From: J088 sp003695505 [NCBI: Candidatus Dadabacteria bacterium]
GTDB taxonomy: Bacteria > J088
DNA: 14,911 nt
Reading direction: 5' to 3'
NCBI GenBank assembly: GCA_003695505.1
Contig: RFIY01000331.1
Location: forward strand, 1-14,911
Shown here: positions 14,850 to 14,911 of the stretch, piece after piece
Layout of the letters: the number at the start of each line of letters is the position of its first letter
How positions within the stretch are numbered: position 1 is the stretch's first letter
Program-made: the position numbers and the translations under genes
The notes under the pieces: generated by a model
Databases searched by the model: none
What the model was told of the DNA's origin: nothing
What the model saw: only the letters and a program-made list of their open reading frames with translations

Positions 14850-14911
14850 GAAGCGTTTTTCTCCAGGAGGCGATTGGGAAGGATGATTTGCTCTCGGCCA
14901 TAGGTGGCGGC
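14846..14911 (-). CDS. C-terminal 21 codons of an upstream gene, probably PTS subunit IIA
   Basis: The frame reads AATYGREQIILPNRLLEKNA-S and stops at TGA (14846-14848), overlapping the IIB GTG by 4 nt. The pattern Ala...GREQI...LL resembles the end of mannose-family IIA proteins (GREGI...ELL-like). Such clusters commonly run IIA-IIB-IIC-IID-HPr-EI, which supports the guess. Only the last 21 residues are visible, so other identities (for example the end of RapZ or HPr kinase) cannot be excluded. Confidence 0.5.
   Translation of the reverse strand, partial: AATYGREQIILPNRLLEKNAS

Noticed and set aside
1-14911. Mobile element, CRISPR array, tRNA/rRNA or defence system
   Set aside because: I saw no transposase, integrase, direct-repeat array, RNA-gene signature or effector gene; almost all sequence is accounted for by housekeeping genes.

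Overview
The window (about 60% GC by eye) is a chromosomal replication-origin neighbourhood made almost entirely of housekeeping genes. Gene order and protein character suggest a proteobacterium-like organism, perhaps of deltaproteobacterial or related affinity. The reasons are the yebC-ruvC-ruvA-ruvB order, a mannose-family PTS cluster ending in HPr and Enzyme I, and a MaeB-type malic enzyme. This placement is inference and is low confidence.

Layout. Minus strand, left: yebC, ruvC, ruvA and the 5' part of ruvB (running off the left edge) form one tightly packed operon reading away from dnaA. The 249-bp divergent yebC/dnaA region holds a sigma-70-like promoter and a perfect 20-bp palindrome made of two inverted DnaA boxes. 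Plus strand: dnaA, then a 488-bp non-coding region with further DnaA-box-like 9-mers, AT-rich stretches, a 16-bp inverted repeat and a TATAAT element, then dnaN and recF. This is a good candidate for a bipartite oriC with sites on both sides of dnaA. recF has no ATG or GTG start and appears to begin at CTG after a well-placed GAGG. The gyrB gene that often follows recF is absent; hemL (minus) converges on recF with a 3-bp gap.

Right half: hemL (minus) diverges from a sedoheptulose-7-phosphate isomerase gene (gmhA-like, plus), which is followed by maeB (plus). From the right edge a minus-strand PTS operon reads IIA tail (partial), IIB, IIC, IID, HPr (ptsH), Enzyme I (ptsI), and it converges on maeB. 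Its junctions are short overlaps or short gaps with Shine-Dalgarno motifs, so the genes are probably cotranscribed and translationally coupled.

Functionally, DnaA, the DNA clamp and RecF act in initiation, elongation and gap repair. RuvABC resolves Holliday junctions. HemL and MaeB serve tetrapyrrole synthesis and C4 metabolism. The PTS genes form a complete phosphorelay EI-HPr-IIA-IIB-IIC/IID. I found no mobile element, CRISPR array, tRNA, rRNA or defence system. The most interesting points are the origin architecture and the unusual recF start.
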